Assembly: GCA_964353855.1 (NCBI GenBank)
Contig: CAYGWX010000003.1
Location: 1 to 64,000, forward strand
DNA from: CAYGWX01 sp964353855 [NCBI: uncultured bacterium]
GTDB lineage: Bacteria; Edwardsbacteria; CAYGWX01
DNA: 64,000 nt
Direction: 5' to 3'
The notes under the pieces were generated by a model that was not told where the DNA came from, searched no databases, and was given only the letters and a program-made list of their open reading frames with translations. Shown here one piece after another: positions 53,301 to 62,524 of the stretch. Both the position numbers and the translations under genes were made by a program. The first letter of the stretch is position 1; the number at the start of each line of letters is the position of its first letter.

Positions 53301-54284
53301 ATGGCTAATTTTAATGGCGTTGTAGGAGTTGCGGAACAACGAAATGGCAAGCTCCTATCGATCTCCTTGGAGGTTCTGACGGTTGCGCGTAAGATCGCCG
53401 ATGACCTCGGGACTGAAGTCACGGCCATTCTCCTCGGAAGCTCCGATGGAGATACGCTGGCCAAACGGGGAGCTGATCGCGTTTGGATGGTTTCCGGTTC
53501 TGAACTTGAGCATTTTCAGGCTGGAATTTATAACCAAGTTCTGGGTCATCTTTTAGCTGAACTTAAGCCGGAAGTAATCGTGGGAGGGGCAACTATCGCG
53601 GGAAAGGCTTTATTCGGTCGGTTGGCAGCGAACTTAGGAACAGGATTAGCTTCGGACGCTGTAGCGATCGAGACCGACAAAGAAAAAGGGACCGTAGCCG
53701 TGACCCGTTCGGTTTATGGCGGAAGTGCGATGGCTCAGTGGGTCGTTCAAACCTTACCCCAGATTATAACCATCCGGTCTAAAGTCTTTGGGGAGGCCAA
53801 GCCGAACGGAGAACAGGGGGAGGTCATTCAGAAAGACGTGCCAAGGGAGTTATTTTCCTCTCCGGTTAAGTGGCTAAAATCCGGGGAAGAGCGGGGCCAA
53901 TCCGTAAACTTGAGTCAAGCCGATATCATCGTTTCCGGGGGTCGTGGACTCAGGAGACCGGAAAACTTCGCGATAATTTACAGTCTGGCAAACGCCTTGG
54001 GTGGAGCCGTGGGCGCTTCCCGTGCCGTTGTTGACGCTGGCTGGATTTCCTATGCCCACCAGGTGGGACAGACTGGAAAGACCGTCAATCCCAAGCTATA
54101 CGTAGCTTGTGGCATCTCAGGCGCCATTCAGCATCTGGCCGGGATGCAGAGCTCAAAGTGTATCGTAGCAATCAACAAAGACCCTGAGGCCCCAATATTC
54201 AAGATTGCTACTTATGGGATCGTCGGAGACCTGTTTGTCGTAGTTCCTGCCTTGACCCAGAAACTTAAAGCGCAGAACGAATAG
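53301..54284 (+). CDS. etfA: Electron-transfer flavoprotein alpha subunit
   Basis: 327 residues. The C-terminal FAD domain has IVSGGRGLRRPENF near 212, GASRAVVDAGW near 238 and the CGISGAIQHLAGMQSSK..VAINKDPEAPIF block near 270. No ferredoxin-type N-terminal extension, so it is the simple form. Partner of etfB. Confidence 0.95.
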   Translation: MANFNGVVGVAEQRNGKLLSISLEVLTVARKIADDLGTEVTAILLGSSDGDTLAKRGADRVWMVSGSELEHFQAGIYNQVLGHLLAELKPEVIVGGATIAGKALFGRLAANLGTGLASDAVAIETDKEKGTVAVTRSVYGGSAMAQWVVQTLPQIITIRSKVFGEAKPNGEQGEVIQKDVPRELFSSPVKWLKSGEERGQSVNLSQADIIVSGGRGLRRPENFAIIYSLANALGGAVGASRAVVDAGWISYAHQVGQTGKTVNPKLYVACGISGAIQHLAGMQSSKCIVAINKDPEAPIFKIATYGIVGDLFVVVPALTQKLKAQNE

Positions 54285-54292
54285 GAGGAAAG

Positions 54293-55231
54293 GTGCCCGA
54301 ACCCCGGGCGAGTCTGAATCTATCGATCGTCATTCCAGTACTTAATGAGGAGGAGAGTATAGAAGAGCTTGCTCGCCGGATCGGGGAGACCCTGATGCCG
54401 CTCCAGCTATCTTATGAAATCTTGTTCGTGGACGACGGTAGCACGGATGGGACTTTAGCCAAGATCTCTGCTTTGAACCAAAAGGATTTCCGGATCAAAT
54501 CCCTGTCCTTCAACCGCAATTTCGGGAAATCTTATGCTTACAGCGCCGGTTTCGATGAAGCCCAGGGAGATATTGTGTTAACCATGGATGGCGATCTGCA
54601 AGATGCCCCCGAGGAGATTCCTAAGTTCTTAGATAAAATCAAAGAGGGGTATGACCTCGTGACCGGCTGGAAATACAAAGGCAAGGGGAAACGAGCGCTG
54701 TCGAGCAGAGTATTTAATTGGATCACCGGACGTTCCATGCGGGTGAAAGTGCACGATTCCAATTGTCCCTTCAAAGCGTACCGACGGGAGGTTGTCAAGG
54801 TTCTGAGGATTTACGGCGAACTCTATCGTTTCATACCTGCCTTGGCTTACTGGCGAGGGTTTCGGGTGTCCGAAATCAAGGTAGAAAATTACCCTCGGAA
54901 ATCCGGGTATTCAAAGTACGGCGTAGAGCGTTTCCTGAAGGGTTTTTTAGACTTTTTGACTGTGCTCTTCTTGACACGGTATGTAAAACGTCCCCTGCAC
55001 TTTTTTGGGATCTTCGGTCTTTTCGCTTTTGGGGGTGGTTTTGTACTTGATCTCTGGATCGCGGTCGCGGGAATCATATCCGGAAGGGTCGGTCATCAAG
55101 CGCTTCTGCTCTTGGGGTTGTTTTTGATAGTAATCGGTGTGCAGTTCATTTTCACTGGACTTTTGGGGGAGATGGTCTATAGCGTAAAAGGATGGGAGAA
55201 GGAGTATTTGGTCGCCCGAAGGATCGGATAG
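54293..55231 (+). CDS. Membrane-anchored family-2 glycosyltransferase (DPM1/PglI-like)
   Basis: 312 residues. N-terminal GT-A domain with SIVIPVLNEEESIEEL near 6, FVDDGSTDGT near 46, and the metal-binding DGD in LTMDGDLQDAPEE near 100. RFIPALAYWRGF near 178 is typical of polyprenyl-phosphate sugar transferases. Two C-terminal membrane helices about 240-305. GTG at 54293 with AGGAGGAAA upstream. It likely transfers a sugar to undecaprenyl phosphate for envelope glycans; the sugar is unknown. Confidence 0.85.
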   Translation: MPEPRASLNLSIVIPVLNEEESIEELARRIGETLMPLQLSYEILFVDDGSTDGTLAKISALNQKDFRIKSLSFNRNFGKSYAYSAGFDEAQGDIVLTMDGDLQDAPEEIPKFLDKIKEGYDLVTGWKYKGKGKRALSSRVFNWITGRSMRVKVHDSNCPFKAYRREVVKVLRIYGELYRFIPALAYWRGFRVSEIKVENYPRKSGYSKYGVERFLKGFLDFLTVLFLTRYVKRPLHFFGIFGLFAFGGGFVLDLWIAVAGIISGRVGHQALLLLGLFLIVIGVQFIFTGLLGEMVYSVKGWEKEYLVARRIG

Positions 55232-55255
55232 TCAAAAAGAGAGGAGAATGAAGAC

Positions 55256-55702
55256 GTGTCTTTGCTGAAACGAAGTTATCAGACTCCGATGGTTCATTCC
55301 CATGAGGTGGAATCCCGATGGTTTCTCTTGGATGCTGAGGGAAAGATTCTGGGCCGCCTCGCGGTTCAAATCGCTACCCTGTTACGGGGAAAGAACAAGC
55401 CTTTTTTTACCCCCCAGGTAGAATGCGGAGATCAGGTGATTGTCGTGAACGCTGGTAAAGTGGTGGTTACAGGGAAAAAGTCAGAGCAGAAGCTTTATCG
55501 GCGTCATAGTGGCTATCCGGGAGGTTTCCGGGAAGTTACCTATGAACGAATGGTCGTTCAACATCCGGAGCGCATCATTGAGCACGCAGTGCGGGGAATG
55601 TTGCCCAAAAACGACTTGGGCCGCCAATTCTTTAGAAGGCTGCATGTCTATGCAGGCCCGGTACATCCACACAGGGCTCAAAACGCCAAGGTAATCTCGT
55701 AG
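55256..55702 (+). CDS. rplM: Ribosomal protein L13
   Basis: 148 residues. [23 protein letters not shown] near 21, HSGYPGG near 83, [12 protein letters not shown] near 111. GTG start with AGAGGAGAA upstream. Paired with rpsI as in most bacteria. Confidence 0.95.
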   Translation: MSLLKRSYQTPMVHSHEVESRWFLLDAEGKILGRLAVQIATLLRGKNKPFFTPQVECGDQVIVVNAGKVVVTGKKSEQKLYRRHSGYPGGFREVTYERMVVQHPERIIEHAVRGMLPKNDLGRQFFRRLHVYAGPVHPHRAQNAKVIS

Positions 55703-55727
55703 GTAATTAAAGAAGGAGGAAGGGAGA

Positions 55728-56120
55728 TTGGCAACGATATCGTATGAGGCTACGGGTAGGAGGAAAACGTCGGTAGCCCGAGTAGCCTTAGTTTCTGGAA
55801 ATGGGAAAAAGATTGTTAACGAACGTCCCTTTGAAGAGTATTTTACCCGGCCGACTTTTGCGATGGTCGTTGAGCAACCGTTCCGGGCAACTCAGACGGA
55901 GGGAAAATATGATTTAACTGCCAAAGTATCAGGAGGGGGAGTCTCAGGGCAGGCTGGTGCTTTGCGTTTGGGAATCGCTCGGGCCCTGCTCAAGGTCGAT
56001 CCCGCCTTTCGCATAACATTGCGGGCAGCAGGCTTCTTGACGCGCGATCCCAGACAACATGAAAGGATGAAGTACGGGCTGGCTAAGCGGAGAAAGCGCT
56101 TCCAGTTTTCTAAGAGATAG
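55728..56120 (+). CDS. rpsI: Ribosomal protein S9
   Basis: 130 residues. [12 protein letters not shown] near 8 and the diagnostic C-terminus [16 protein letters not shown], whose basic tail reaches the P-site tRNA. TTG start at 55728 with AAGGAGGAAGGGAGA upstream. Confidence 0.96.
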   Translation: MATISYEATGRRKTSVARVALVSGNGKKIVNERPFEEYFTRPTFAMVVEQPFRATQTEGKYDLTAKVSGGGVSGQAGALRLGIARALLKVDPAFRITLRAAGFLTRDPRQHERMKYGLAKRRKRFQFSKR

Positions 56121-56142
56121 GTTAAATATTCACACTCTGTCT

Positions 56143-56250
56143 TTGCACGGCTGGGTTTTCCTGCTATTGTTTATGGGATACGCCGCAAGCAAACGATTTA
56201 AGGTCAGCAGGAAGCGGAGGCCAAAACTCAATCATTGAGGAGAAAAAACA
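56143..56250 (+). promoter_or_regulatory. rpsB promoter/leader region
   Basis: TTGCAC (56143-56148) and TATTGT (56165-56170) form a modest promoter. The following leader contains CGCCGCAAGC and AGCAGGAAGCGGAGG. CCTGCT (56160) could pair with AGCAGG (56206) if transcription starts upstream. Ribosomal leaders often bind their own protein, but I cannot match this to a described rpsB leader. Confidence 0.3.
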
Positions 56251-57279
56251 TTGCCCCACCTATCTATTAAAGAGCTTTTAGAAGCCGGGGTTCACTTCGG
56301 TCACCAGACACGCCGCTGGAACCCAAAGATGAAGAAATTCATTTTCGGGGCACGCAATGGGATATATATCCTGGATCTTCAGAAGACGGTCAAGGCATTA
56401 GACCTGGCTTATGAGCTGCTGCGGCAAAAGGCTTCTGAAAGTGAATCCATCTTGTTCGTTGGAACTAAGAAACAAGCGAAAGACATGGTTGCCGATGAGG
56501 CCCGTCGATGCGGAATGTTCCACGTCACCGAGCGCTGGCTTGGCGGCATGCTGACCAACTTTCAGACGATCAAGTCGAGTATTCGCCGCCTGAAGTCGAT
56601 CGAGACGATGTCCACGGACGGCACTTTCGCCGCGTTGACGAAGAAAGAGGTCCTTAAGCTGGAAAAGGAAAAAGACAAGTTAGAAAAAGTTCTTTCGGGA
56701 GTGAAGGAGATGGATCGCCTTCCTGGCGCTCTTTACTTGGTTGACACTCGTAAAGACAACATTGCCGTGGCCGAAGCTAATCGCTTGGGAATTCCGGTCG
56801 TGGCCATTGTGGATACAAACTGTGACCCCGATCCTATTGATATACCTATTCCGGGAAATGACGACGCAATCCGTTCCATCCGTCTCATTTCCACCTTAAT
56901 GGCCAATGCGGTTCAGGAAGGAAAAGAAGCAGCCTTGAAGGAGCTCCAGGCTGGAATCGCAGAATCCCACAAGGAGGATGCTAGGCCAACAGTTTCCGAG
57001 AGGACACCGAAGCCTAAAGTAAAGGATACCCCAAAACCTGCTCCCCATCGGCGGTTCCTTTCCCTGCTCCAAAAACCTGGAGAGGTTTCCAAGGAAGCCA
57101 AGATGGAAAAGACGAAGGCTCCGCCCGCGTCTAAGCCCTTAACGGAAAAGAAACCGCCTTCAAAGAAAGGGGGAAATAAGAAACCCGAGGCACCCAAACA
57201 CACTCTCCGAAAGGCGGATGAGAAACCTAAGGCCAAAACCGAGACCAAGCCTGGGCTGTACAAGAAGGAAGGAGCATAA
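56251..57279 (+). CDS. rpsB: Ribosomal protein S2 with a long C-terminal extension
   Basis: 342 residues against the usual 230-260. The S2 fold covers 1-235 ([62 protein letters not shown]). From about 236 to the end it is a low-complexity tail rich in Lys, Pro, Ala and Glu with repeated KP, PKPK and EKKPPSKK strings. TTG start at 56251 with TGAGGAGAA upstream. First gene of rpsB-tsf-pyrH-frr. Confidence 0.94.
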   Translation: MPHLSIKELLEAGVHFGHQTRRWNPKMKKFIFGARNGIYILDLQKTVKALDLAYELLRQKASESESILFVGTKKQAKDMVADEARRCGMFHVTERWLGGMLTNFQTIKSSIRRLKSIETMSTDGTFAALTKKEVLKLEKEKDKLEKVLSGVKEMDRLPGALYLVDTRKDNIAVAEANRLGIPVVAIVDTNCDPDPIDIPIPGNDDAIRSIRLISTLMANAVQEGKEAALKELQAGIAESHKEDARPTVSERTPKPKVKDTPKPAPHRRFLSLLQKPGEVSKEAKMEKTKAPPASKPLTEKKPPSKKGGNKKPEAPKHTLRKADEKPKAKTETKPGLYKKEGA

Positions 57280-57284
57280 CCGGA

Positions 57285-57878
57285 ATGGCTATTACGGCAT
57301 CACAGGTTAAGGAATTAAGGATTAAAACCGGTGCGGGAATGATGGACTGCAAGAAAGCCTTGGAGGCCTCCAATGGAGATATGGATAAAGCTGTAACCTA
57401 TCTCAGGGAAAAAGGCATCGCCAAAGCCGAATCCAAAATGGGCCGAGCCACTAGCGAAGGTCTGGTAGCTACCTATATCCATACCGGTTCCAAGTTGGGT
57501 ACTTTGGTTGAAGTCAACTGCGAAACCGACTTCGTAGCTAAAACTGAGGAATTCAAAACACTAGCCAAAGAATTAGCCATGCAGGTGGCGGCCACAGACC
57601 CACTTGTGGTCCAGAGAGGGGACCTTTCGGAGGAGATCGTAGGGAAAGAGAAATCCATTTATCGTACCCAGGCTTTGTCCAGTGGGAAGCCCGAGAAGGC
57701 TATAGAGAAGATCATCGAGGGTAAATTAGAAAAATTCTACGCCACCGTTTGCCTGATGGAACAACTTTACGTACGCGATCCCAACAAGACTATCGGTACT
57801 TTCATAAAGGAAAGCATTGCCAAGCTTGGGGAAAATATAGCTGTACGCCGTTTTGTACGGTTCAAATTGGGTGAATAA
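57285..57878 (+). CDS. tsf: Translation elongation factor Ts
   Basis: Nucleotide exchange factor for EF-Tu. 197 residues, the short form of the family. UBA-like N-terminus (VKELRIKTGAGMMDCKKALEA), then VEVNCETDFVAKTEEF near 71. Good GAAGGAGGA site upstream. Confidence 0.96.
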   Translation: MAITASQVKELRIKTGAGMMDCKKALEASNGDMDKAVTYLREKGIAKAESKMGRATSEGLVATYIHTGSKLGTLVEVNCETDFVAKTEEFKTLAKELAMQVAATDPLVVQRGDLSEEIVGKEKSIYRTQALSSGKPEKAIEKIIEGKLEKFYATVCLMEQLYVRDPNKTIGTFIKESIAKLGENIAVRRFVRFKLGE

Positions 57879-57905
57879 AGAAGAACGGCTCCTATTCAAA
57901 GAGTT

Positions 57906-58664
57906 ATGAAGACGAAAGCCGTAAAGAAATCGATACGGGAGAGTGGGGGGGCGAGTCTCATTTATCGGCGCATCCTGCTTAAGGTTTCTGGGGAAATGTT
58001 GGCGGGATCCTTAAAAAGGGGATTTGATTTTGACTCGATTCGTTCGTTTGCCGATCAAGTCGTCGATATTCATCATCTTGGAGTAGAGATTGGTATCGTA
58101 GTCGGAGGGGGGAATATTTTCCGCGGAAGTCGGATTGGAGGTGAAATACTTGACCGGGTGTCAGCTGACCAAATGGGGATGCTTGCCACGGTAATTAACA
58201 GCTTGGCTCTTCAAGACGTTTTGGAGAAGAAGGGCTGCTTCACCCGGGTGATGTCAGCTATCCCCATGCAATCTGTGGCCGAGCCCTATATCCGTAGAAG
58301 GGCCATCCGTCATATCGAAAAAGGGCGCATTGTGCTCCTGGCTGCTGGAACGGGCAATCCCTATTTCACGACGGACACCGCGGCCGTGTTGCGCGCAATC
58401 GAGATCAAGGCCCAGGTGATCCTCAAAGGGACCAAAGTGGATGGGGTCTACGATGACGACCCCATGGTTCGCCCTGGAGCACGGCGATATGAGCGCCTGA
58501 AATTCATGCAAGTCCTGGAACGGGAACTCGGAGTAATGGATACGACAGCCATCTCTCTTTGCAAGGAAAACGATCTGCCCCTTATCGTGTTCAGACTTCA
58601 GGAAAAGGGTTCCCTCCGGAAGATCGTATCCGGGGAGCCTGTCGGAACGCTTATTTCACGTTGA
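57906..58664 (+). CDS. pyrH: Uridylate kinase
   Basis: UMP to UDP. 252 residues. [15 protein letters not shown] near 20, [11 protein letters not shown] near 62, [19 protein letters not shown] near 138, [10 protein letters not shown] near 178. About 18 extra residues precede the normal start; no later start codon fits. Confidence 0.95.
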   Translation: MKTKAVKKSIRESGGASLIYRRILLKVSGEMLAGSLKRGFDFDSIRSFADQVVDIHHLGVEIGIVVGGGNIFRGSRIGGEILDRVSADQMGMLATVINSLALQDVLEKKGCFTRVMSAIPMQSVAEPYIRRRAIRHIEKGRIVLLAAGTGNPYFTTDTAAVLRAIEIKAQVILKGTKVDGVYDDDPMVRPGARRYERLKFMQVLERELGVMDTTAISLCKENDLPLIVFRLQEKGSLRKIVSGEPVGTLISR

Positions 58665-58680
58665 GAAGGGAGACCTCCTA

Positions 58681-59238
58681 ATGGATAAAAGGATTTTCAT
58701 GAATACCGAGGAACACATGAAGAAGACTCTCGAATCTCTGCGCACCGAATTCGCAGGAATCCGGACTGGGAAAGCAACCTCCTCCCTTTTAGACGTTCTC
58801 CGTGTCTCGGCCTATGGGGCACAAGTTCCTTTGAAGCAGGTCGCTTCGGTCACAGCTCCGGAGGCACGGCTTCTGATCATACAGCCATGGGATAAATCTC
58901 TGATCGGTGAGATCGAGAAAGCCATTCAAAAATCAGATCTAGGCCTGAATCCCTCAAGCGATGGTCAAGTGGTCCGGTTGCCCATACCGCCTCTGACTGA
59001 GGAAAGGCGCCGAGAGCTGGTTAAGGTGGTCAAGAAAATGGCCGAGGAGTCTCGGGTTGGGATCCGCAATATTCGCCGCGACGCAAACGAGACCGTCAAG
59101 AAAATGCTTAAGGAGAGCAAGATTTCCGAGGATGAAGATAAGCAGGCTCACGAACAGACCCAGAAACTTACCGATAAATATATTAGTTTGGTAGACGAAG
59201 TCCTGGTTCAAAAGGAAAAGGAGATCATGGAGGTATAG
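58681..59238 (+). CDS. frr: Ribosome recycling factor
   Basis: 185 residues, standard length. [19 protein letters not shown] near 20 and the three-helix C-terminus ([26 protein letters not shown]) are clear. Ends the rpsB operon before a terminator. Confidence 0.96.
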   Translation: MDKRIFMNTEEHMKKTLESLRTEFAGIRTGKATSSLLDVLRVSAYGAQVPLKQVASVTAPEARLLIIQPWDKSLIGEIEKAIQKSDLGLNPSSDGQVVRLPIPPLTEERRRELVKVVKKMAEESRVGIRNIRRDANETVKKMLKESKISEDEDKQAHEQTQKLTDKYISLVDEVLVQKEKEIMEV

Positions 59239-59270
59239 TTGGACCTGAAAGAAATGATGCAAAAGGGGTA

Positions 59271-59316
59271 AATGGCCGGCGCTTTGTTTCTTGGGGTGCA
59301 GGCCATTCTTTTTTTA
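59271..59316 (+). terminator. Terminator between frr and uppS
   Basis: AATGGCC (59271-59277) pairs with GGCCATT (59301-59307), with a large partly paired loop, followed by CTTTTTTTAATTT. The uppS ATG is eight bases beyond it and lacks a ribosome site. Confidence 0.6.
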
Positions 59317-59323
59317 ATTTAAT

Positions 59324-60040
59324 ATGAACAAATCTATCAATACTCTGCCCAAGCATATCGCGATCATCATGGACGGGAATGGACGGTGGGCACGGGAGCG
59401 CGGCCTACCTAGAATCTTCGGGCATCGGGCCGGGATCGAGTCCGTGCGGGAGATCGTGCGGGCCTGCGGAGAGGTCGGCATCGAAGCCTTAACCCTCTAT
59501 GTCTTCTCGGTGGAGAACTGGGAGCGCCCTAGGGAGGAGGTCCGGGGGCTGATGGGCATGCTCCGGGAACTCCTGCGCAAGGAGGTCCGCGAGCTGGACA
59601 AGAACAACGTCCGGCTGATGAGCATCGGCCACCGGGACATGCTGCCCAAAGTCATCCAGGAGGAACTGGTGCGGGCGATCAAAGCCCTGGAGAAGAACAC
59701 CGGCCTTATCCTGAACCTTGCGCTCTCTTACGGCGGGAGGGCGGAGATTGTGGAGGCCGCGCGGCGGATCGGGGAGGAGGCCAAGGAGGGAAGGCTCGAC
59801 CCGGCGAAGTTGGACGAGAGGACGTTCGCTAAGCATCTTTACGCCCCGGAGCTACCTGACCCGGACCTCCTGATCCGCACCGCCGGAGAGATGCGTATTT
59901 CGAACTTTCTCCTTTGGCAGATCGCTTACGCCGAGCTTTATGTCACGGACGTGCTCTGGCCGGATTTCAGACGGCCGAACCTGCTTAAGGCCATCGATGA
60001 ATACCAGAAGCGGGAGCGCCGCTTCGGAAGGGTTCCGTGA
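59324..60040 (+). CDS. uppS: Undecaprenyl diphosphate synthase
   Basis: Makes the C55 lipid carrier for cell-wall synthesis. 238 residues. HIAIIMDGNGRWARERG with catalytic D17; GHRAGIESVREIV near 35; DLLIRTAGEMRISNFLLWQIAYAE near 187 (GEMRISN where most have GE.RLSN). The stop overlaps the cdsA GTG. Confidence 0.96.
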   Translation: MNKSINTLPKHIAIIMDGNGRWARERGLPRIFGHRAGIESVREIVRACGEVGIEALTLYVFSVENWERPREEVRGLMGMLRELLRKEVRELDKNNVRLMSIGHRDMLPKVIQEELVRAIKALEKNTGLILNLALSYGGRAEIVEAARRIGEEAKEGRLDPAKLDERTFAKHLYAPELPDPDLLIRTAGEMRISNFLLWQIAYAELYVTDVLWPDFRRPNLLKAIDEYQKRERRFGRVP

Positions 60041-60891
60041 GCGTTCCGAATGCCACCCGTCCGTCCTCACTTCTGCTCCGCATCCTTTCGACCATCGTCT
60101 TCATTCCCATTCTGCTCCTGGCCAATGCCCTGGGCGGCTTGCCCTACGTCGCGTTCATCCTGATCATCGTGGGCGTGAGCCTGTACGAGTTCTACAGAAT
60201 GGCCGAGGCCAAGGGGCTCGCGGTGCCCAAGCTCTGTGGAATCCTTTCCGGGCTTTTTCTTTGCCTGGCCCTATCCGGAAGGCTTCATCCCTGGCTGGCC
60301 TTTTCCGAGCGCTGGCTGGGGGCTTCGGCGGTCTCCCTGATCCTCGGACTCCTTCTTCTCCTGGGCCGGGGTAAGCCCTCAGAGTTCCTCACGAGCGTTT
60401 GCGCGCTGCTTGCCGGGGCCGTCTACGTCGCCCTGCCCCTGGGCTGTTTTCTGCTCCTGCGGGGTATGGGGGAGGAGGTCTGGAAATCCAAGAGTTACTC
60501 TCTCCTGCCCTTTGCCCTGACCTGGTTCTGCGATACTTTCGCCTACGGGGTCGGGATGACCCTCGGGCGGCACAAGTTAGCTTCGGTGATAAGCCCCAAC
60601 AAGACCGTGGAAGGAGCGATCGGCGGGATCCTGGGGGCCATGGTTGCGGGATTCTTTTCCAAAATCATCTTCGCCTCTTACCTGGGCTGGACGGATGCCA
60701 TCGCCCTGGGGGTCCTGGTGGGGATCTTCGGACAGGTAGGGGACCTGCTGGAATCGGCGATGAAGCGGGACGCCGGGATCAAGGACACCTCGCGGATCAT
60801 CCCCGGGCACGGCGGAGCCCTGGACCGATTCGACAGCTTCATCTTCACCGTACCCCTGATCTACCTTTACCTGAGGTTCTTTGTGGCTTGA
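60037..60891 (+). CDS. cdsA: Phosphatidate cytidylyltransferase
   Basis: Makes CDP-diacylglycerol. 284 residues, seven to eight membrane helices. Signature DTFAYGVGMTLGRHKL followed by ISPNKTVEGAIGG near 187, and SAMKRDAGIKDTSRIIPGHGG near 243. GTG at 60037 overlaps uppS. The usual next genes (dxr, rseP) are absent; a solute-binding lipoprotein follows instead. Confidence 0.95.
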   Translation: MSVPNATRPSSLLLRILSTIVFIPILLLANALGGLPYVAFILIIVGVSLYEFYRMAEAKGLAVPKLCGILSGLFLCLALSGRLHPWLAFSERWLGASAVSLILGLLLLLGRGKPSEFLTSVCALLAGAVYVALPLGCFLLLRGMGEEVWKSKSYSLLPFALTWFCDTFAYGVGMTLGRHKLASVISPNKTVEGAIGGILGAMVAGFFSKIIFASYLGWTDAIALGVLVGIFGQVGDLLESAMKRDAGIKDTSRIIPGHGGALDRFDSFIFTVPLIYLYLRFFVA

Positions 60892-62156
60892 GCCTGAGAA
60901 CCCGGATCGCAATTTGGGCTCTGGCTTTTGGGGGGGTTCTACTGGGAAGTGGGTGCCCGGGCCGGAAGGCCACGGGCATTGTGGAGGTAAGCTTCTGGCA
61001 CGTCCTGGGTGGGCCGATCGAGAAAACCCTCGAGGCCATGATCGCGGAGTTCAACCGGACCCATCCTGGAATTTCTGTTAAGCCTTTAGGGTTGGGAAGC
61101 TATGATGCTCTTTCTCAGAAGCTCTTGGCGGCTGTTGCCGCAGGAAAACCGCCTGTAGCTTCTCAGGCTTATGAGAGCTGGACCGCGAAGCTCATCGAGT
61201 CCCGGGCCATCGTGCCGATTCAAGACTTCGCGTCCGGGCCGGACGGCCTGTTCCCGGAAGAACGGAGCGACATCTACCCTGCCTTGATGCGCTCCTGCAC
61301 GATCCGGGACACGCTTTGGGCCTGGCCGTTCAACAAGAGCGTCCCGGCTCTATACTACAACCGGGATATGTTCCAGAAGTCCGGTCTGGACCCAGACCTC
61401 CCGCCAGCCACATGGGAGGAGTTCCGTTCCGCTGCCCGGAGGCTGACTCGCAAGGGGGGCTTCGGGACCGCGTTCAAGGTGGACGTCTGGGACTTCGGGT
61501 GCCTGCTCTACCAGAACGGAGGCTCCTATCTCACCCCGGACCGGAAGCACACGGCTTTCCAAGCCCGGGAAGGGGTGGAGGCCCTGAGCTACTGGCGCGG
61601 GCTCCTCTCCCCGGACTCCTCGGCTTACCTCACCACCGGGTTCGAGAACCAGAACGACTTCCTCTTGGGCAAGGTGGGCATGATCCGAAGCTCCTGCGCC
61701 TCCTTATCCTACCTGGACACCCTGATCAAGTTCGACCTTGGTTTGGCTGCCCTGCCCGGGGGAAAGAGAAAGGCCGTGATCCTGGCCGGGACCAACGCCG
61801 TCATCTTCGCCAAGGCTTCCCCGGAGCAGAGGAGGGCGGCCTGGCTCTTTCTGAAGTGGATGAGCGAGCCAGAGCAGACCGCGAGGTGGTCCGCAGAGTC
61901 GTCCTATCTTCCAATCATGAAATCGGCTCTATCACAAGAGATTATGCAGGCTAAGTTAAAGCGATTTCGAGGACTTGAGCAAGTGATCTCCCAGCTTGAA
62001 TATGCGGAGCTGGAGCCCAACGAGGGCGGCTGGCTCACCGGGCGCAAAGTCCTGGAGACCGAAGCCCTGGAAAAGGCCCTGAGAGGGCAGGCCGAGCCCG
62101 GCCCGGCCCTGGAGGACGCAGCCAGGAAGGTGGAAAAGGAACTGGCCAAAGAATGA
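60888..62156 (+). CDS. ABC-transporter sugar-binding lipoprotein (family 1)
   Basis: 422 residues from TTG 60888, which overlaps the cdsA stop. That start gives a lipoprotein signal with LLGSGC and lipid-anchored Cys23. The body is a UgpB/MalE-type solute-binding fold: EVSFWHVLGGPIEKTLEAMI near 33, FNRTHPGI, PPVASQAYESW near 85, WPFNKSVPALYYNRDMF near 145 and the FLKWMSEPEQTARW region near 325. No permease or ATPase gene is next to it, so its transporter must be elsewhere. A reading frame continues upstream inside cdsA but is not coding. Confidence 0.85.
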   Translation: MSLRTRIAIWALAFGGVLLGSGCPGRKATGIVEVSFWHVLGGPIEKTLEAMIAEFNRTHPGISVKPLGLGSYDALSQKLLAAVAAGKPPVASQAYESWTAKLIESRAIVPIQDFASGPDGLFPEERSDIYPALMRSCTIRDTLWAWPFNKSVPALYYNRDMFQKSGLDPDLPPATWEEFRSAARRLTRKGGFGTAFKVDVWDFGCLLYQNGGSYLTPDRKHTAFQAREGVEALSYWRGLLSPDSSAYLTTGFENQNDFLLGKVGMIRSSCASLSYLDTLIKFDLGLAALPGGKRKAVILAGTNAVIFAKASPEQRRAAWLFLKWMSEPEQTARWSAESSYLPIMKSALSQEIMQAKLKRFRGLEQVISQLEYAELEPNEGGWLTGRKVLETEALEKALRGQAEPGPALEDAARKVEKELAKE

Positions 62157-62223
62157 TGCCCTGACCGGGGTCCGTTACCAAGCCCCCTCAGAGACCCAAG
62201 AAGGGCCTTCTGACCGCTTGAAA

Positions 62224-62251
62224 GGGGAGGGGAAGGGAATTACCCCTCCCC
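62224..62251 (+). terminator. Hairpin after the solute-binding lipoprotein
   Basis: GGGGAGGGG (62224-62232) pairs with CCCCTCCCC (62243-62251), followed by CTCATCTTTTC. Possible terminator 68 bases after the stop. Confidence 0.5.
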
Positions 62252-62280
62252 CTCATCTTTTCACCCCTCCTGCCCAAAAC

Positions 62281-62307
62281 CTACCCTCCCCCGAAGGGGG
62301 AGGGTAG
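62281..62307 (+). repeat. Perfect 12-bp inverted repeat
   Basis: CTACCCTCCCCC (62281-62292), loop GAA, and its exact complement (62296-62307). The CCCTCCCCGAAGG core resembles the end of the insertion in the first propeller gene (about 16990-17020). It is the second of two hairpins in the gap 62157-62709, which contains no recognisable gene. Confidence 0.75.
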
Positions 62308-62328
62308 AAGCGTTTTCGGGGTATCACC

Positions 62329-62383
62329 AATCCAGGACCAAGCCGGAACCAATCCAGAACCAAGTCAGAACCAAGTCGGTTTG
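62329..62383 (+). repeat. Period-11 tandem repeat, five units
   Basis: Units start at 62329, 62340, 62351, 62362 and 62373, of the type AATCCAGAACC; the last is diverged. Confidence 0.85.
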
Positions 62384-62524
62384 CACAAGCTCCTGTCTAC
62401 CACTGCGGCAGGGCCTGTAGACCACCCCTCGCGCACCCCTTTAGGGGCTCCCCGGAGCCTGAACAAAGGTCGAGGAATAAACGGAAAGTGATATTTCCCC
62501 CCGCCCGCCCACCCTGAAACGGCA

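Noticed and set aside
60399-60887. Upstream extension of the sugar-binding protein frame
   Set aside because: It lies wholly inside cdsA in another frame; the lipoprotein signal places the real start at 60888.
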